Shown here one piece after another: positions 1 through 12,960 of a DNA stretch of 64,000 nucleotides (positions are counted from its first letter, which is position 1; each line of letters opens with the position of its first letter). This DNA comes from Adiantum capillus-veneris (lineage: Eukaryota; Streptophyta; Polypodiopsida; Polypodiales; Pteridaceae). A program made the position numbers and the translations under genes. The notes beneath the pieces were generated by a model. That model had not been told where the DNA came from. It made no database searches and saw only the letters and a list, made by a program, of their open reading frames with translations. The DNA lies in NCBI GenBank assembly GCA_014529385.2, contig CM043952.1, positions 58,614,119-58,678,118 on the forward strand, in the 5' to 3' direction.

Positions 1-935
1 GAAAAATAGAAAGTGACACTATCATTTTTAAACATGTACTGTCACAATACAATATTATATATTTTGTTTTAAATATCTAAGAATGAACTATTTACATTAC
101 ACTATATTCTAAAGCATAAAAAATAATATTTGACACAAAACTCAATGCCCTCTTTAAAGATAGTGGTACACAATGTCAACACCCTCTCAAAAGTCTCACA
201 AGGGCTAAAATTATCATTACCTTGTCATGTGACATTAATGGATAAGCTTTTTGAATGGTCCACATTTGCACCCAAAATTCTACCATTCACTAAGGACTCT
301 TTATGTAGTCGGACAACAAGGTATTAGGTATTAGGGAGTTCATTTATAGAATTTTGATCCCATGATGTAATATATTATAATATTTTTATATGTGAATTTT
401 TTAATTATTTAAAGATCTTCTAAAAGTTTATTTTATTAGTTTTTATTTTGTTTGCCATACTCGCAATTGTGAGTTAAGAGAATTTATATTACCACAATAA
501 GAATACAATTGTCCTTAAACACTACATATGCTTTCAGAGGGCTAGGGTTCCATCAAAGACTTGTATACAAAGACATGGGACGTCTACCAGAGATGTTACT
601 CCTACCCTCTTGCAAGTTCTAAGCATCTCAAAGCATGCACCCATCCTTGATCTTTGTCAACTCCCCCTCTTGTTCATTTTATTAAAGAAGTTTATCTATA
701 TAACATGTTTAAGGTGGGTGGAATTACGCTATGAAGACTACCATGTGGCTCCAAATGTTCCCTCCACCTGAATTCCAATCGGTTTTTCATAAATTTAATG
801 GTCGTTAGACGGGAGGATGTGGCACTTTGAAAATTCACAAGTCTTGTCTCGCTTCAACTGAGTCTCACAGCCTAAAACTGACAAACACAAGGAAAGCCGA
901 GAAGAGGGGGGCACTGAAACATCCCACTTGTTCTG

Positions 936-937
<2 letters not shown>

Positions 938-972
<35 letters not shown>
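938..972. repeat. (CT)n microsatellite
   Basis: Uninterrupted CT dinucleotides, about 17 units. The orthologous tract in the duplicate copy is at 10909-10941. Confidence 0.97.
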
Positions 973-973
<1 letters not shown>

Positions 974-1451
974 CTCGCCTCCCCATGTCTACCTGTTGCA
1001 TTGGCCAATGGTCATTTGTTATTTATCTTCTGGAGGCTCCCCTTATCCTATCCTCCCTACCGTTTATAACGTGCCCTGATGTGCACATGAGCTACCTGCC
1101 CTACAATAGTATGTATCCCACCTCATCCCCTCTTCATTGCAACACTTTCCAATAGGTGGTGCCTATTTTGTTTCTTGCAAGTTCTTGCAATCAACTAGCT
1201 CGGCAAGCTCCAATGCCCATATAACTTTGTCTCCTGCAGCTCCCCATCATTAACATCTACCTCTATGTGTACAACCTACAATTCTGAAGCCTTCATTGTG
1301 CATGGCTAGAGGTGTAGAGCACGTTGGAGAAGAAGAAGAAGAAACCTCAACTTCCATCTATGCACGTACTCTCTCCACGTCATGTCAGGTAGATCCTGAG
1401 GTCTCTTGGGATTGTTCCTATGAACTTATACTCTCTTCTCGTCTTTTATTC

Positions 1452-1453
<2 letters not shown>

Positions 1454-1531
<78 letters not shown>

Positions 1532-1601
1532 CGCTTCAAATCTTGGCCAAATCGATCTTTGAGGATTATTGGAATTCTTTTTTTTTGGTGGCTTGGAATT
1601 C

Positions 1602-1668
<67 letters not shown>
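1454..1668. repeat. Compound (CT)n, unique spacer, C34 run, (CT)n
   Basis: About 37 CT units (1454-1528), then 75 bp of unique DNA, then an unbroken run of about 34 cytosines (1603-1636) leading directly into about 16 more CT units. Reading frames across it (poly-Ser-Leu, poly-Arg-Glu, poly-Gly) are artefacts. Confidence 0.97.
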
Positions 1669-1670
<2 letters not shown>

Positions 1671-1744
1671 CATTACACAATGCATGGAAGCATTGAGAGC
1701 CCGGATTTTTTGAAGCTCTTTAAGATAAAGTATTAAGATCTCTC

Positions 1745-1745
<1 letters not shown>

Positions 1746-1780
<35 letters not shown>

Positions 1781-1890
1781 CCCCCCTCTCTCTCTCATCG
1801 GATTTTGAGATCAAGACTTGTCAAGGATATCTTTTATATCTGTTTGCATTCTTCTTATGCAAATACAAATTCTCTTCTTTTTTCTCCTTC

Positions 1891-1941
<51 letters not shown>

Positions 1942-2148
1942 TGCACATATACATACACAAAAAAGTTTGAGTCCTACACCTTTTTGGTAGATGTTTGCGA
2001 TCTCTCTTAGTGAAAAAGAAGAGAAAACCATAACAATCTTTGAGTGTGGTAGATTGGTTATCAGAATTCCCTCTTAAATACCATGTCTTAAGTTCAAGAC
2101 ATGTCAATAGAGCTTTGAGGTCTCCTTATGTGCTCCTATGACATTAAA

Positions 2149-2204
<56 letters not shown>

Positions 2205-2230
2205 CGCGTGCGCGCACACACACACTCACA
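1746..2230. repeat. Three clustered CT/CA microsatellites
   Basis: CT tract with a C interruption at 1746-1797; CT tract running into CA at about 1893-1950; CT tract of about 26 units at 2151-2203, followed by an alternating purine-pyrimidine GCGCGTGCGCGC block and a CA run. The last two are each preceded by a related core beginning TTGAG.TC (see findings). Confidence 0.95.
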
Positions 2231-3192
2231 CAGGTCAGTGTCTCACGTGAGGGTGTAACATATTTTCGACCGGTGTTCTTATCCTCTCTTGGTATAGCAT
2301 GTCCTTTGGGGGTGAGAGAGTGATCATGAATGTACTAGGAATTCATCTTTTCTACATCTATCATGCCCTTCCATTTTGGGGCTATTTGAGACTCCCAATG
2401 TTTGCAATAAACCATGGTTTAGCGTATTTTGACATCTAAAATTGAAAATTCTAGGCTAGATTCCAAGCTTGCATTTAAGAAGATTGACAAAAATTTGCTA
2501 AGTTTTATTACATCAATTCTTCAAATTTCGACATGAAAACCAAAAGAGTTTTGTTGTGTCCTTATTTAATTTAGATTTTTTTAAATACAAATTATTTTTG
2601 GCAAGCCGTATTCGAGACAACCCCCCCCCCTCTCTCTCTCTTGCACGCGTACACAACACGCTCATGTTATCTCACATTAGTTGTAGGTAGTGTCAATTTG
2701 ACTAAGAGACCATCCAGTTTTGGTCCTTTTTGCAAAGCTACAACATGCAATGTGCACATGGGTGAAAGCGTGGTTTGGTGGTACAAAAAAAAGGACCTAT
2801 TCTACTTCTACCAATGAAAAAGTGGAGACTGGTAAAGTTTCTGTAGTTTAGGTCAAAACTTTTAGGACCTTGTGTTTTTAGATTCTTCTTTTGAAGATAT
2901 ATCCACTGATATTTAGTATGATAGGTAGTTTTTCATGTGACATATAGAAATTGTAACTCAAAGATTTGCCAAAGGTGCTGTCAAGGACAGTCCTTTTTAT
3001 ACCACCAAAGCGTGCTTTAGCCACATCCTTAGGGCTAGAAGGACAATGATACATGGAGGTGCCAAGTGGAAGGTTTTAGCTCAACGTTATGCGATGCATG
3101 GAAAGCATCGAAAGTTCGGTGTTTTTTTAAGTTCAAGTATAAATTTAAAGGGTAGGTGTGCATTTGTGTAGAAAGAAAAGGGAAGTTCCATA

Positions 3193-3415
3193 TTAGCACT
3201 TTGCTCTCTTGTATAATTTTTGCAAAGCTTGCCACCTCAAAACCTCCTTCAAACACATGGCAGTTCCTTGTTTGCCACACATTATGTAAGAAGAAGTACG
3301 TGATGATTTGAGTGCTGATGAGGAGGGCATGACTACCTGAATTCTTACCTCGAAGGAATAGATCAGTCTTGAAAAAACCAATTTTCCATGTTCTAATCTT
3401 TTCATTTTCTACCAT
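3193..3415 (-). pseudogene. Possible LINE C-terminal relic
   Basis: A minus-strand frame here contains FFLHNVWQTRNCHVFEGG. This resembles the W..RN..F.GG block found near the C-terminus of plant non-LTR reverse transcriptases, before or within the zf-RVT region. The two overlapping frames, one shifted relative to the other, suggest decay. It lies in the part of the left duplication arm that the right arm lacks. The similarity is short and rests on pattern recall only. Confidence 0.2.
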
Positions 3416-3775
3416 CTTCGTGATTACTCTTCACTGTTGCATTTAAAATAAAATGTTTCTTAATGTTTTTTCAAATGAACGAGAGTGTGACACGTGGAGG
3501 CCCTCTTCTTCCTTGAAAATTTTAAGCTCCAATATATATGCTAGTGCGGGACCCGTGCATTGCTATGGCCAGGAAAAGCTCACACACATACACATATATT
3601 CAGGTGTGTGTGTGCGCATGCACACAAGTGAGGAGGACCGAGGGTCTACTTTTGTCCATGTAATTACTCCAAGAAGATGGAAATCCCTCTCTTGTTCTTA
3701 TCAAATCTTGAGATCAAGATCTTTGATACTTGTTTGGATTGTTCTTATGGCAATCAAAATTCTCTTCTTCTCCCT

Positions 3776-3781
<6 letters not shown>

Positions 3782-3871
<90 letters not shown>
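3782..3871. repeat. (CT)n-(CA)n compound microsatellite
   Basis: About 24 CT units pass directly into about 21 CA units. The tract is preceded by the same TTGAGATCAAGA...ATTCTCTTCTT core seen at 1804-1890 and 11560-11640. Confidence 0.96.
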
Positions 3872-4019
3872 GCCCTTTCCGCTTGCGTACTCGCGCTCGT
3901 ACGATGTGGGGTCACGTCCTGTCATTTACCACTATTCAAAACATACAAACAACCCATTATGTTAGAATTTAAAAGTACAAATAGATGAAACTACCAAATG
4001 TAAAGAGCAATGCAAAAAC

Positions 4020-5068
4020 ACTTACAAAATCGGCCTCCAATGATGTTCACCCCCCACTTCCCAAGTGGTGCGAGCTCCCTGCCTCTACTCCCGCTTTGGC
4101 TGCCTCCTTCTATTGCTTATACTTGTCAAAATTCTCATGCGCTGTTCACTTCGCATTCTTCCAATCTTCTTTGGCCAACCAATCGGATCTGTTCCACCCA
4201 TGCTTTATTGATTTTTGTACTTCAGAACGCTTGTGCTTGCATTATTCGCGCATTCGCACCTTCATCAAGTCCTCATTGAAGTGCTCATCCTGACTTGACA
4301 TGGGAAACTCGTCATGCAGCATGCTGATGACTCTGTATTTTATTTCATTTGGCACTTCACTCCAGACGTTTAGTATGTAGTGTCGAACACCTGATAGCAC
4401 AGGCCACGCATGCACGAGATCCCCTTCTTGCCTTCCTCATCCAAGATGATGCCACCACTGATGTCGATCGAGTACTGCAAGCCCTCTCGCCTGTGATGTG
4501 TGAACCTGGGTGTCTCGGTAGCGGTCTTGAGTGGTGTCTCTAGCGGCGTCTCAATGGGGGTATGGATGTCAGGTTTGTCCACTGGAGTTTAGGCCCCGAA
4601 GCGAGGAGTGTCGAATGGGGTGACTTTCGAAGGAGTAGCTAGTGGTGTGTAGCCAAGAACGGCCGATAGCCGCCCAAAACCTAGCGTAGCTCGCGATGCC
4701 GTGGTTGGTGTGGGGACACGAAAAGAAGGGAAAGGTAAGGAGCCTCTACAAACACGAGGTGGTGTCGAGGCATCATCCACACAGCAATTGCGGCTGCCAC
4801 CACTAGAAGGTTGGTGCCTAGATGATTGTGAAGATCGTCTCGTCAACATCGAAGCTTCGGAGCACACTGAATGCTCTGAAAGAAAGGGAGATATTGAAGG
4901 AGTGGAACGACGTGATGGTGCTCCAAAGTGATGACGCTCCTTGAACCACCTCCTCTCTTGGGGTGTCAAAGAAGAAAGAAATACATCATGATCCATACCT
5001 ACATTAAACACACAAACATTTAATCTTAATATTGAACTAGTATATGACCCGCGCGTTGCTGTGGCCAA
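4020..5068 (-). pseudogene. CACTA-associated second protein (Transposase_24-like) remnant
   Basis: The frame starting at 5068 encodes a Ser/Thr/Pro-rich N-terminus with the motif LSSLTPQERRWFKERHHF. It continues into 4582-4370 and, after a frameshift near 4380, into VPNEIKYRVISMLHDEFP and a Lys/Arg-rich stretch with several stops. This layout fits the plant En/Spm companion protein family (Transposase_24, PF03004 type); I infer the family from layout and context, not from a search. It lies downstream of the TNP2 remnant (7964-9775) on the same strand, as is usual in plant CACTA elements. The second copy at 12961-13246 keeps the unshifted frame at the break, which confirms the frameshift. Confidence 0.55.
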
Positions 5069-5298
5069 GGAAACAATGCCTCTATTCTCATAGGGTTATC
5101 TTCTCTTCCAAGTGGAACATTGTCAATACTCTCTTCCTACAAGTATAGTCTTGTATTTATAAAAGTGATGCATGACAGGACCTCTTAATAGATGCTGCAA
5201 AGCATTCTTTTGATACCAAGATTGGAAGCTTCTCATAGACATTATTTTTCATGAGGTGCTAGCCCTTGTTCAACAAACTTAGGAGTGCTCTAAGTATA

Positions 5299-5354
5299 TT
5301 AGGGTGTGTGTGTGAGTGTGTGTATGTGTGTGTGTGTATGTGTGTGTATATATA

Positions 5355-5420
<66 letters not shown>
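5299..5420. repeat. (TG)n/(TA)n/(GA)n compound microsatellite
   Basis: Interrupted TG units, then TG with TATATA, then about 14 GA units. Confidence 0.95.
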
Positions 5421-5609
5421 CCTTCATTTGGTCTACCTTGATCTAGCAATGCTACCAAGCTTGATTATAGAGATTAGATAAGTTAGCATGGTGTGAAGAG
5501 ATGAAATCTAAGAGAATTCAATTTAATAATATTTTTTTAAATAAATGGAGTGAGTTCTATAATATTCAATATCTCTGCTCCACTCTCTTACTTGCTTCTA
5601 TCCTTGTAC

Positions 5610-5790
<181 letters not shown>

Positions 5791-5896
5791 AATTGCGTTG
5801 CTTGAAGCGAAGATTTGTCACATAGGTCTTGAGACATCATGATATGTTCTAATTATGTCTATATGTACACATAGTGCACGCGCATACACACACATA

Positions 5897-5937
<41 letters not shown>

Positions 5938-6170
5938 GCTTGAAGGAAAGATTTGTCACATATGTCTTGAGTTTGTCACATTTGTCACAGAGAGGCATCT
6001 TGCTATTGTTCTAATACAATAACTATGACATTCAAAGTTTCTATGCTCCCCTCGTCCCCCCCCCCAAAAACCCTCTAGTTGAAGTGACTATCCCAGGTGG
6101 ACATTTAAAAAGGAGAAGCGAACTCCTTTTTCTCATTTTTTTGAAAAGAAAAATATAGATGGCTATGATT

Positions 6171-6215
<45 letters not shown>

Positions 6216-6285
6216 CATCAGATAGATCTTTGAGATTTCATTGGATGTTCTAACAACATTTCAATTTCTTCTTTTATCAAGACGT

Positions 6286-6358
<73 letters not shown>
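6171..6358. repeat. (CT)n and (TG)n-(AG)n microsatellites
   Basis: CT at about 6172-6214; TG at about 6289-6328 passing directly into AG to 6358, separated by a related TTTGAGAT-containing core. Confidence 0.95.
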
Positions 6359-6361
<3 letters not shown>

Positions 6362-6664
6362 GAAACAAAAATAACTTTATTCTTACCCATGTTGTGAGAT
6401 ATATCTTTTGGGATTGTTTCGATGGCATTAAAAATTTTCTTGTTTATCTTCTCTCTCTCTTTATCCTCCTCCTCCTCCTCCTCATAGATATTCACTTTTG
6501 TTGAAGGCTTGTCTTATAACTTTTAAAGTCACTTTAGATTGTTACTACACGTGAGCATTTTGTTCTATCTTTCTCTCTTCTCTTGCGTCATTTGTTGGAC
6601 TTTGCATTTCAACACATTAACTATGGCACTTAATAATTTTCCTCCCCCCCCCCTCCCCCCCCCC

Positions 6665-6720
<56 letters not shown>

Positions 6721-6724
<4 letters not shown>

Positions 6725-7048
6725 GATTTGAGATTGGCACCCTTGCCTACCAAAATTTAAGGAATTTATAGATTTTTAAGCATGGCCCACATGCTAACTC
6801 TTAAAAATGAAAAGAACAAAATATCCAAGGATTGGTAAAAGGTCCATCAATTGGGAAATCTCTGTACCCATTTGGGGTGTTCTCTCTCGTTGATTTTAGA
6901 TTGACACCCTTGCCTGCCAAAATTTAAGGAATTTATAGATTTTGAAGCATGGCCCACATGTTAAATCTTCAAAATGAAAAGAAAAAAATATCCAAGAATT
7001 GGTAAAAGGTCCATCAACTGGGAAATCTCTTTACCCATTTGGGGTGTT
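6721..7048. repeat. 167-bp tandem duplication
   Basis: 6723-6880 and 6890-7047 share long blocks such as AATTTAAGGAATTTATAGAT and AAGCATGGCCCACATG, in the same order with a few differences. They are separated by a short CT remnant, and the left unit follows the large CT tract at 6668-6722. Confidence 0.92.
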
Positions 7049-7245
7049 AATGTGAAGGTTGGTCTTTGTTGGGTATTTAATCCATTTTCTACGGGTGAAA
7101 AACTTTAGCTATCCTTTAAAAAATACACTAATGCCAAAAAATAATATCTTGAAAATTTGAAAAGTGTGTGAATTCAACGGTAAAATATTTATTTCCCTCT
7201 CTCCCCCTCATAAATGTACATGTGTATGCACACATGTAATGTGAT

Positions 7246-7305
<60 letters not shown>

Positions 7306-7963
7306 GGTCAATAATGTGGATAGCGATCCCTACATTTGCATGTCATGTATGTTCTCAAAGCAAGACAACCCCAAGTCGACGTTAGGCGAGCTTTATTCTT
7401 TTCTCAAGCTCTTTAAAGAAATACATACTTCCAGAATATTCTAAAACATATCAATATTGGTCTTGGAAAAAGTCCCTTGAAAAGATAAAATTAAATATAT
7501 TTTCAAAAATTACATTTCCATCAAAAAAAAAATCACTAAATTTTTTCTTTTTTTGTTATATCTTCAAAAAGTAAATTCGCATTAAGTAACAAAACCTCCA
7601 CTAAAGTTATCTCGTTTTTGTTATGTGAAATCAAACTTCAACATTTATTTTATGTGGAATAGAAAGTCTCTTGACTTTACATTTGAAAAGACTTGTCACT
7701 TCTTACATTCTGAAAAAGCAAGCTGTCATTTCTTACAATCTTACCCTCTACTTTTTCATTTTAAATTAGATTTTTTGTGAGGTGTTTTTTGAAATGAACC
7801 AAGGAGTGACACGTGGAATCCCTCTCCTTCCTTGAAAATTTTAAGCTGCATTATAAAGAGTATAGATGGAGAAGAAAACATGGACAAGCTAAACACAATT
7901 TAAATTTCTCAAGTATAGCATATAGACAAGAATGGAAAAAAAGCCACGTGAATACAATGTATA

Positions 7964-8610
7964 TTATAAAATGGAGCAAAATTGTTCAAATACAATATTG
8001 TTCTCTCTCTCATCCTCGCATAGCTCAGCATAACTCTCTATGTCTGTATGGAGCTCTCTCTTTAGGCAGATGTCCTCCGTTTCATTTTGTAGATCCTCTG
8101 CTGCATGCACCCTATAGAGAATAGCAGCTTGATGCTCGTCTGGCACCAGCTCAATGGCTTCTTACTGAGCATCCTCTCCGATCTCCTTCATTGATGCCGC
8201 TGTGATTGGCACATGGTAGCACTCATACGTTCGTGCACTACGAGGGGATACTTCTATGAAGTACCACCAGTTTGATGCAGACTTTGTAGGATGAAATATC
8301 ACCTACCAAAGCCACATAACTTACATGATTTCTTCCAGACACATAGCTACTAAAATTGGATGTTGAATATTTATAGAATTACTTATTCACAATGCTCGGG
8401 TGATACAAAAGTGTCTCTTAGTTCGGTCCATTTTTTAGTTGAATCCACCTCAAGGATATCAGATCTCCTCTGTGCACAGTAGCATAGTGACCCTCCATGT
8501 ATATCTTGAACCATTGCACGTCAAACAAGTCCACAAAAAATACTCTATAGTCGATCCTCAAAATCTCTTATAGCATGTCAAAGTAAGTGTGTTACGCCAC
8601 CACTTTTTGT
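7964..8610 (-). pseudogene. CACTA (En/Spm) TNP2 transposase, DUF4216 and C-terminal region
   Basis: On the minus strand, translated pieces in slightly shifted frames read VFFVDLFDVQWFKIYMEGHY, RDTFVSPEHCE and SNWWYFIEVSPRSART, then an acidic tail ending near 7964. The pattern 'FxVxLFxVxW ... F(V/I)xPExxx ... F.......NW..(F/V)(V/I)..SPR' is characteristic of the DUF4216 domain at the C-terminus of plant CACTA TNP2 proteins. Stops and frameshifts interrupt it, and the catalytic Transposase_21 domain is not visible, so it cannot be active. The DUF4218 domain lies just upstream at 9080-9775, in the expected order. Confidence 0.75.
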
Positions 8611-9079
8611 CGATCCGTTCCACCCTAAAATCTCAACCTTTACACCATGCTGTTGTGTATGACTTATACTACAACCAAAAAATATTATGAGTGGCTGTTC
8701 AAACATCTAAAAAAAGTTGCGAGTCGTATATTACAAACTTACCTTGGTGGCACATCCCTGAGAGTACTCCCACTCCTCCTTTGTCACTTCTTCACTGCAC
8801 TGTTGTGTGCTTTCAATTGGTTGTGCAACCATCTCAAGCTCATGAATGTTGGTAGGCTCTCCAGACTCGCTGGATAGTGCATCGATGGTCGTGTTTCTCT
8901 TCTCCATTCGATTCGTACCCTTTGTCGCTCTTACTTTGCATCCTCATATTGTGAAATTCACTTTTGCATCAGTGGATTGTGAAGCATGCTAAATCGGTTG
9001 ATTTTAGCCTCTAGACCTGCCGTCATCTTCTTATTAACACCATGATTGCACATGACAGTCCTAGATATGCGCTCATCAT
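8611..9079 (-). pseudogene. TNP2 linker between DUF4218 and DUF4216, heavily decayed
   Basis: This lies in the expected linker of the TNP2 remnant. Short minus-strand stretches look protein-like (for example around SMLHNPLMQK and SAVKK), but stops occur in every frame. There is no other gene candidate here. Confidence 0.4.
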
Positions 9080-9775
9080 CTATGGTTTTCCATAGCGTGT
9101 CTTGAGCTTATCAAATCCGTCTAGACACTCTCCAATGTAAACTAGGGACTCTGATACCAGCCAACCTTCTGTCATGCTACCCTCCCGATGTGCCTTCTGA
9201 CTCATATATCCCTTGAGAGTTTCCATGAAACGTTCTAAAAAGAACATCCATCTCGAATGTATTGTGCCATCTATTTCCACCTCATCAAATATGTGAACAA
9301 TAAGATGCACTTGAATGGTTAGCATAGTAGTAGGAAAGTGTTTCTCAAACATGCACACAACCTCTGTAGCATTTAGTTTGGCGAATGGTATGGAGTTTAC
9401 ATTGATCTCCTTTTGTGAGATCCATTGCACCAACTTTGCAAGTTTGTAGATTGTGTTACGGACTTTAGGAGACAAACATCCCTCAATGGCTATTGGTAAA
9501 TAAACCGCAAAACACGTCTAGCAATGCTATTAAAGTACACACATGAATTTGTTACACAATTCTCACTATGATATATTCCACTTCAAACATACCTGACACA
9601 TTTTATGCCAGTCGTGTGACTTCAAACCAGTAAGCTTTCCTTCTTTAGTGAAACACGTTTGGAGCGAGTGCATGACGCGAGTGGGGGTTTGCACAGATCG
9701 AATGGTCTCTTTTCCTTTGCGTTCTTGGGCTCTTGTCAAAATCCATGGTGCTTTAGGGAGTTTTATCAATCCATT
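9080..9775 (-). pseudogene. CACTA (En/Spm) TNP2 transposase, DUF4218 domain
   Basis: The first piece (9769-9566) contains GKLTGLKSHDWHKMCQ, matching the GLKSHD(C/W)H signature at the start of DUF4218. The second (9475-9080, 131 codons) contains LTIQVHLIVHIFDEVEIDG and SRWMFFLERFMETLKGYM, ending in EGWLVSESLVYI. These match the family pattern H-L-(V/L)-H ... RWM(Y/F)PFER(Y/F)M..LKGY ... EG(Y/W)...E...F. The two pieces are separated by a broken stretch of about 90 bp. No Transposase_21 domain is found upstream; the duplicated flank begins at 9901. The remnant is therefore 5'-truncated. Confidence 0.85.
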
Positions 9776-10905
9776 GGGTGCTGTCTGTGGTCAATATTGC
9801 TCCATACGATCCACTTTTTAGCCTGTTAAACAAGGTGAAAGTTCACTATGGCTTAGATAAGGGTATTACCAAGAATTTCTTCAATAAAAAACCTCTTTGA
9901 GAAAAATAAAAAGTGATACTATCATTTTGAAACATGTAGTGTTACGATACAATATTATATTTTTTGAAAAAATATCTAAGAATGAACTATTTACATTACA
10001 CTATATTCTAAAGGCATAAAAAAGAAATTTTTTTTTGAAAAAATATCTAAGAATGAACTATTTACATTACACTATATTCTAAAGGCATAAAAAATAATGT
10101 TTGACACAAAACTCAGTGGTACACAAATGTCAACACCCTCTCACAAGTCTCACAAGAGCTAAAATTTTTTATTTAAAATTATCATCACCTTGTCATTTGA
10201 CATTAATGGACAAGCTTTTTGAATGGTCCATATTTGCACCCAAAAGTCTAGCCTTCACTAAGGACTCTTTATGTAATCGGAGGAGAACAAGGTATTAGGG
10301 AGTTCATTCATAGAAGTTTGATCCCATGATGTGAGATATTATAGTATTTTATGTATTATTTTTATATGTGAATTTTTTAATTGTTTAAAGACCTTCTAAA
10401 AGTTTATTTTATTAGTTTTATTTTGTTTGCCATACTCGCAATTGTGAGTTAAGAGAATTTATATTACCACAATAAGAATACAATTGTCCTTAGGCACTAC
10501 ATATGCCTTCAGAGGGCTAGGGTTCCATGGGAGACTTGTATACAAAGACATGGGATGTCTACCAGAGATGTTACTCCTACCCTTTTGCGAGTTCTAAGCA
10601 TCTCAAAGCATGCACCCATCCTTGATCTTTGTCAACTCCCCCTCTTGTTCATTATATTAAATTAGTTTATCTATATAATAGGTTAAGGTGGGTGGAATTA
10701 CGCTATGAAGACTACCATGTGGCTCCAAATGCTCCCTCCACCTGAACTCCAATCGTTTTTTCATAAATTTAATGGTCATGAGACAGGAGGATGTGGCACT
10801 TTGAAAATTCACAAGTCTTGTCCTGCTTGAGCCTTTTTTCTAAAACTGACAAACGCAACCAAAGCCAAGAGGAGGGGGCATTGAAACACCCTCTACATCC
10901 CACTT

Positions 10906-10908
<3 letters not shown>

Positions 10909-10944
<36 letters not shown>

Positions 10945-11417
10945 CCCCTGTTTACCTGTTGCATTGGCCAATGGTCATTTGTTGTTTATCTTCTGGAGGC
11001 TCCACTTATCCTATCCTCCCTACCGTTTATAACGTGCCTTGATGTGCACATGAGCTACCTGCCCTACAATAGTATGTATCCCACCGCATCCCCTCTTCAT
11101 TGCAACACTTTCCAATAAGTTGTGCATGTTTTGTTTCTTGCAAGTTCTTGCGATCAACTAGCTCGGCAAGCTCTGATGCCCATATAACTTTGTCTCCTGC
11201 AGCTCCCCATCATTAAGATCTACCTCTATGTGTGCAACCTACAATTCTAAAGCCTTCATTGTGCATGGCTACAGGTGTAGAGCATGTTGGAGAAGAAGAA
11301 GAAGAAGAAACCTAAACTTTCATCTATGCACATACTCTCTCCACGTCAAGTCAGATAGATGCCGAGGTCTCTTGGGATTGTTCCTACGACCTTATACTCT
11401 CTTCTCGTCCTTTATTC

Positions 11418-11448
<31 letters not shown>

Positions 11449-11629
11449 CACATTACACAATGCATGGAAGCATTGAGAGCCCAGATTTTTTGAAGCTCTT
11501 TAAGGTAAAGTATTAAGATCTCTCCCCCCCCCCCCCCCCCCCTCTCTCTCATCGGACCTTGAGATCAAGACTCGTCAATTATATCTGTTTGGATTCTTTT
11601 TATGCAAATAAAAATTCTCTTCTTTTTTC

Positions 11630-11685
<56 letters not shown>

Positions 11686-11902
11686 CACACACACATGCAC
11701 ATACACATACACACAAAATTTTGAGTTCTAAACTTTTTTGGTAGATGTTTGTGATCTCTCTTAGTGAAAAAGAAGAGAAAACCATAACCATCTTTGAGTG
11801 TGGTAGATTGGTATCCCAATTCCCTCTTTAATACCATGTCTTAAGTTCAAGACATGTCAAATAGAGATTTGAGGTCTCCTTATGTGCTCCTATGACATTA
11901 AA

Positions 11903-11945
<43 letters not shown>

Positions 11946-11955
11946 ATATGCGCAA

Positions 11956-11998
<43 letters not shown>
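10909..11998. repeat. CT, poly-C and CA tracts of the right duplication copy
   Basis: CT at 10909-10941, CT at 11421-11449, C-run of about 18 at 11524-11541, CT into CA at 11636-11700, CT at 11905-11942 and CA at 11961-11998. Each has a counterpart in 938-2230 but differs in length, showing independent slippage since the duplication. Confidence 0.93.
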
Positions 11999-12001
<3 letters not shown>

Positions 12002-12960
12002 GTGTCTCATGTGAGGGTGTAACATATTTTCAACCGATGTTCCTCTCCTCTCTTGGTATAGCATGTCCTTTGGGGGTGAGAGAGTGATCATGAATATACT
12101 AGGAATTCATCTTTTCTACATCTATCATGCCCTTCCATTTTGGGGCTATTTGAGACTCCCAATGTTTGCAATAAACCATGGTTTAGCGTATTTTTACATC
12201 TAAATTTGCAAATTCTAGGCTAGATTCCAAGCTTGCGTTTAAGAAGATTGACAAAAATTTGCAAGTTTTATTACATCAATTCTTCAAATTTTGACATGAA
12301 AACCACAAGACTTTTGTTGTGTCCTTATTTAACTTAGATTTTTTTTTTTGTAATAAAAAATATTTTTGGCAAGCCCTATCCGAGACACTCCCCCTCTCCC
12401 TCTCTCTCTCTCTCGCACGCGTACGCAACACGCTCATGTAATCTTACATCAGTTGTAGGTAGTGTCAATTTGACTCAGAGACCATCCAGCTTTCGTACTT
12501 TTTGCAAAGCTACAACATACAATGTGCACATGGGTGAAAGAGTGGTTTGGTGGTACAAAAAAAGAACCTATTTTACTTCTCCCAATGAAAAAGTGGGGAT
12601 TGGTGAATTTTTTGTATTTTAGGTCAAAACTTTTGGAATGTTGTGTATTTAGATTCTTCTTTTGAAGATCTATCCACCGATATATAGTATGATAGGTAGT
12701 TTTTCATGTGACATGTAGGAATTGTAACTCAAAGATTTGTCAAAGATGCTGTCAAGGACAGTCCTTTTTTTACCACCAAAGCGTGCTTTTAGCCACATCC
12801 TTAGGGCTAGAAGGACAATGATACATGGAGGTGCCAAGTGGAAGTTTTTAGGTCAACATTATGCGATGCATGGAAAGCATCCAAAGTTCGGTGTTTTTTT
12901 AAGTTCGAGTATGAATTTCAACGGTAGGTGTGCATTTGTGTAGAAAGAAAAGGGAAGTTC

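Larger units (their letters stand above)
1..3187. repeat. Left copy of a 9.9-kb-period direct duplication
   Basis: Position 1 aligns with position 9901, and the match runs with small changes to a shared block ending gggaagttc near 3187 and 12960. Both copies carry the same order of CT tracts, the same ATTGGCCAATGGTCATTTG block and the same AGGGCTAGAAGGACAATG block. The window edge is arbitrary, so the duplication probably continues to the left. No credible gene lies in this arm; the open frames here are translated microsatellites. Confidence 0.9.

Noticed and set aside
795-2323. Many short proteins of poly-Ser-Leu, poly-Arg-Glu or poly-Gly
   Set aside because: They are translations of CT/GA and poly-C tracts in several frames and on both strands; no codon or domain evidence supports them.
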